In this document: positions 5,119 to 5,270 of the stretch, piece after piece
Layout of the letters: every line of letters starts with the position of its first letter
Numbering within the stretch: the stretch's first letter is position 1
Source of the DNA: Alphaproteobacteria bacterium
Lineage (GTDB): Bacteria; Pseudomonadota; Alphaproteobacteria; RS24
Direction: 5' to 3'
Length of the DNA: 5,270 nucleotides
NCBI GenBank assembly: GCA_022428185.1
Contig: JAKMCZ010000244.1
Span: forward strand, 1-5,270
Position numbers and translations under genes: made by a program
The notes under the pieces: generated by a model
The model's input: only the letters and a program-made list of their open reading frames with translations
Told to the model about the DNA's origin: nothing
Database searches by the model: none

Positions 5119-5270
5119 ATGTCTTCAGTTAACACCACAGATGATGTGGTTGGCGAGGTCGTATCTATTGAGGGGGTCGTTAAGTGGTTTGACCCTGTGA
5201 AAGGTTATGGCTTCATCGTGCCTAACGATGGTGGGGTCGATGTTCTTGTGCATCACTCAACCCTGCGACG
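5119..5270 (+). CDS. Cold-shock-domain (CspA-like) protein, 3'-truncated by the window edge
   Basis: Cold-shock domains are small OB-fold modules that bind single-stranded nucleic acid and melt RNA structure. Fifty full codons are visible and the frame is open at the right edge. After an acidic extension of about 17 residues (MSSVNTTDDVVGEVVSI) the domain begins: GVVKWFDPVKGYGFIVPND carries RNP1 (KGYGFI, 28-33), and VDVLVHHSTL carries RNP2 (VLVHH, 42-46). The classical RNP2 is VFVHF, so two aromatic positions are replaced by Leu and His. The extension and this RNP2 form resemble the first domain of the longer, two-domain cold-shock proteins common in Alphaproteobacteria; whether a second domain follows cannot be seen. 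It has its own 151-base upstream region and a good ribosome binding site, suggesting transcription separate from the hydrolase-sirtuin pair. Confidence 0.92.
   Translation, partial: MSSVNTTDDVVGEVVSIEGVVKWFDPVKGYGFIVPNDGGVDVLVHHSTLR

Overview
The window looks like an ordinary stretch of an alphaproteobacterial chromosome of moderate GC content. The clues are the tRNA-Glu sequence, the GloA C-terminus (ELLQSGDPLP...EPWASM) and the cold-shock protein style (WFDPVKGYGFIV). Placement below class is not possible from this sequence. Coding density is high and no gap exceeds about 150 bases. I see no mobile element, phage gene, CRISPR array or toxin-antitoxin pair.

Layout from left to right. The window opens inside recJ (+), the single-strand DNA exonuclease, whose N-terminus lies outside. 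After a 66-base gap holding a strong bipartite inverted repeat comes tRNA-Glu(UUC) (+). Then three genes run leftward in the order gloA, a secreted Sel1-repeat protein, msrA. The first two overlap by up to 34 bases and msrA follows after 47 bases. A 78-base divergent intergenic region with an imperfect palindrome separates gloA (-) from an alpha/beta hydrolase gene (+). The hydrolase gene overlaps a Sir2-type NAD-dependent deacylase gene by ATGA, so these two form a tight operon. After a 151-base gap, a cold-shock-domain gene (+) begins and is cut by the right edge.

Taken together, the leftward cluster has a stress or damage-control flavour: GloA detoxifies methylglyoxal in the cytoplasm, and the exported MsrA repairs oxidised methionine outside the inner membrane. 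The rightward pair links a sirtuin with an uncharacterised serine hydrolase. No convincing new system is visible. The points worth a second look are the recJ/tRNA-Glu inverted repeat, the hydrolase-sirtuin coupling, the two-cysteine exported MsrA and the atypical RNP2 motif of the cold-shock protein.
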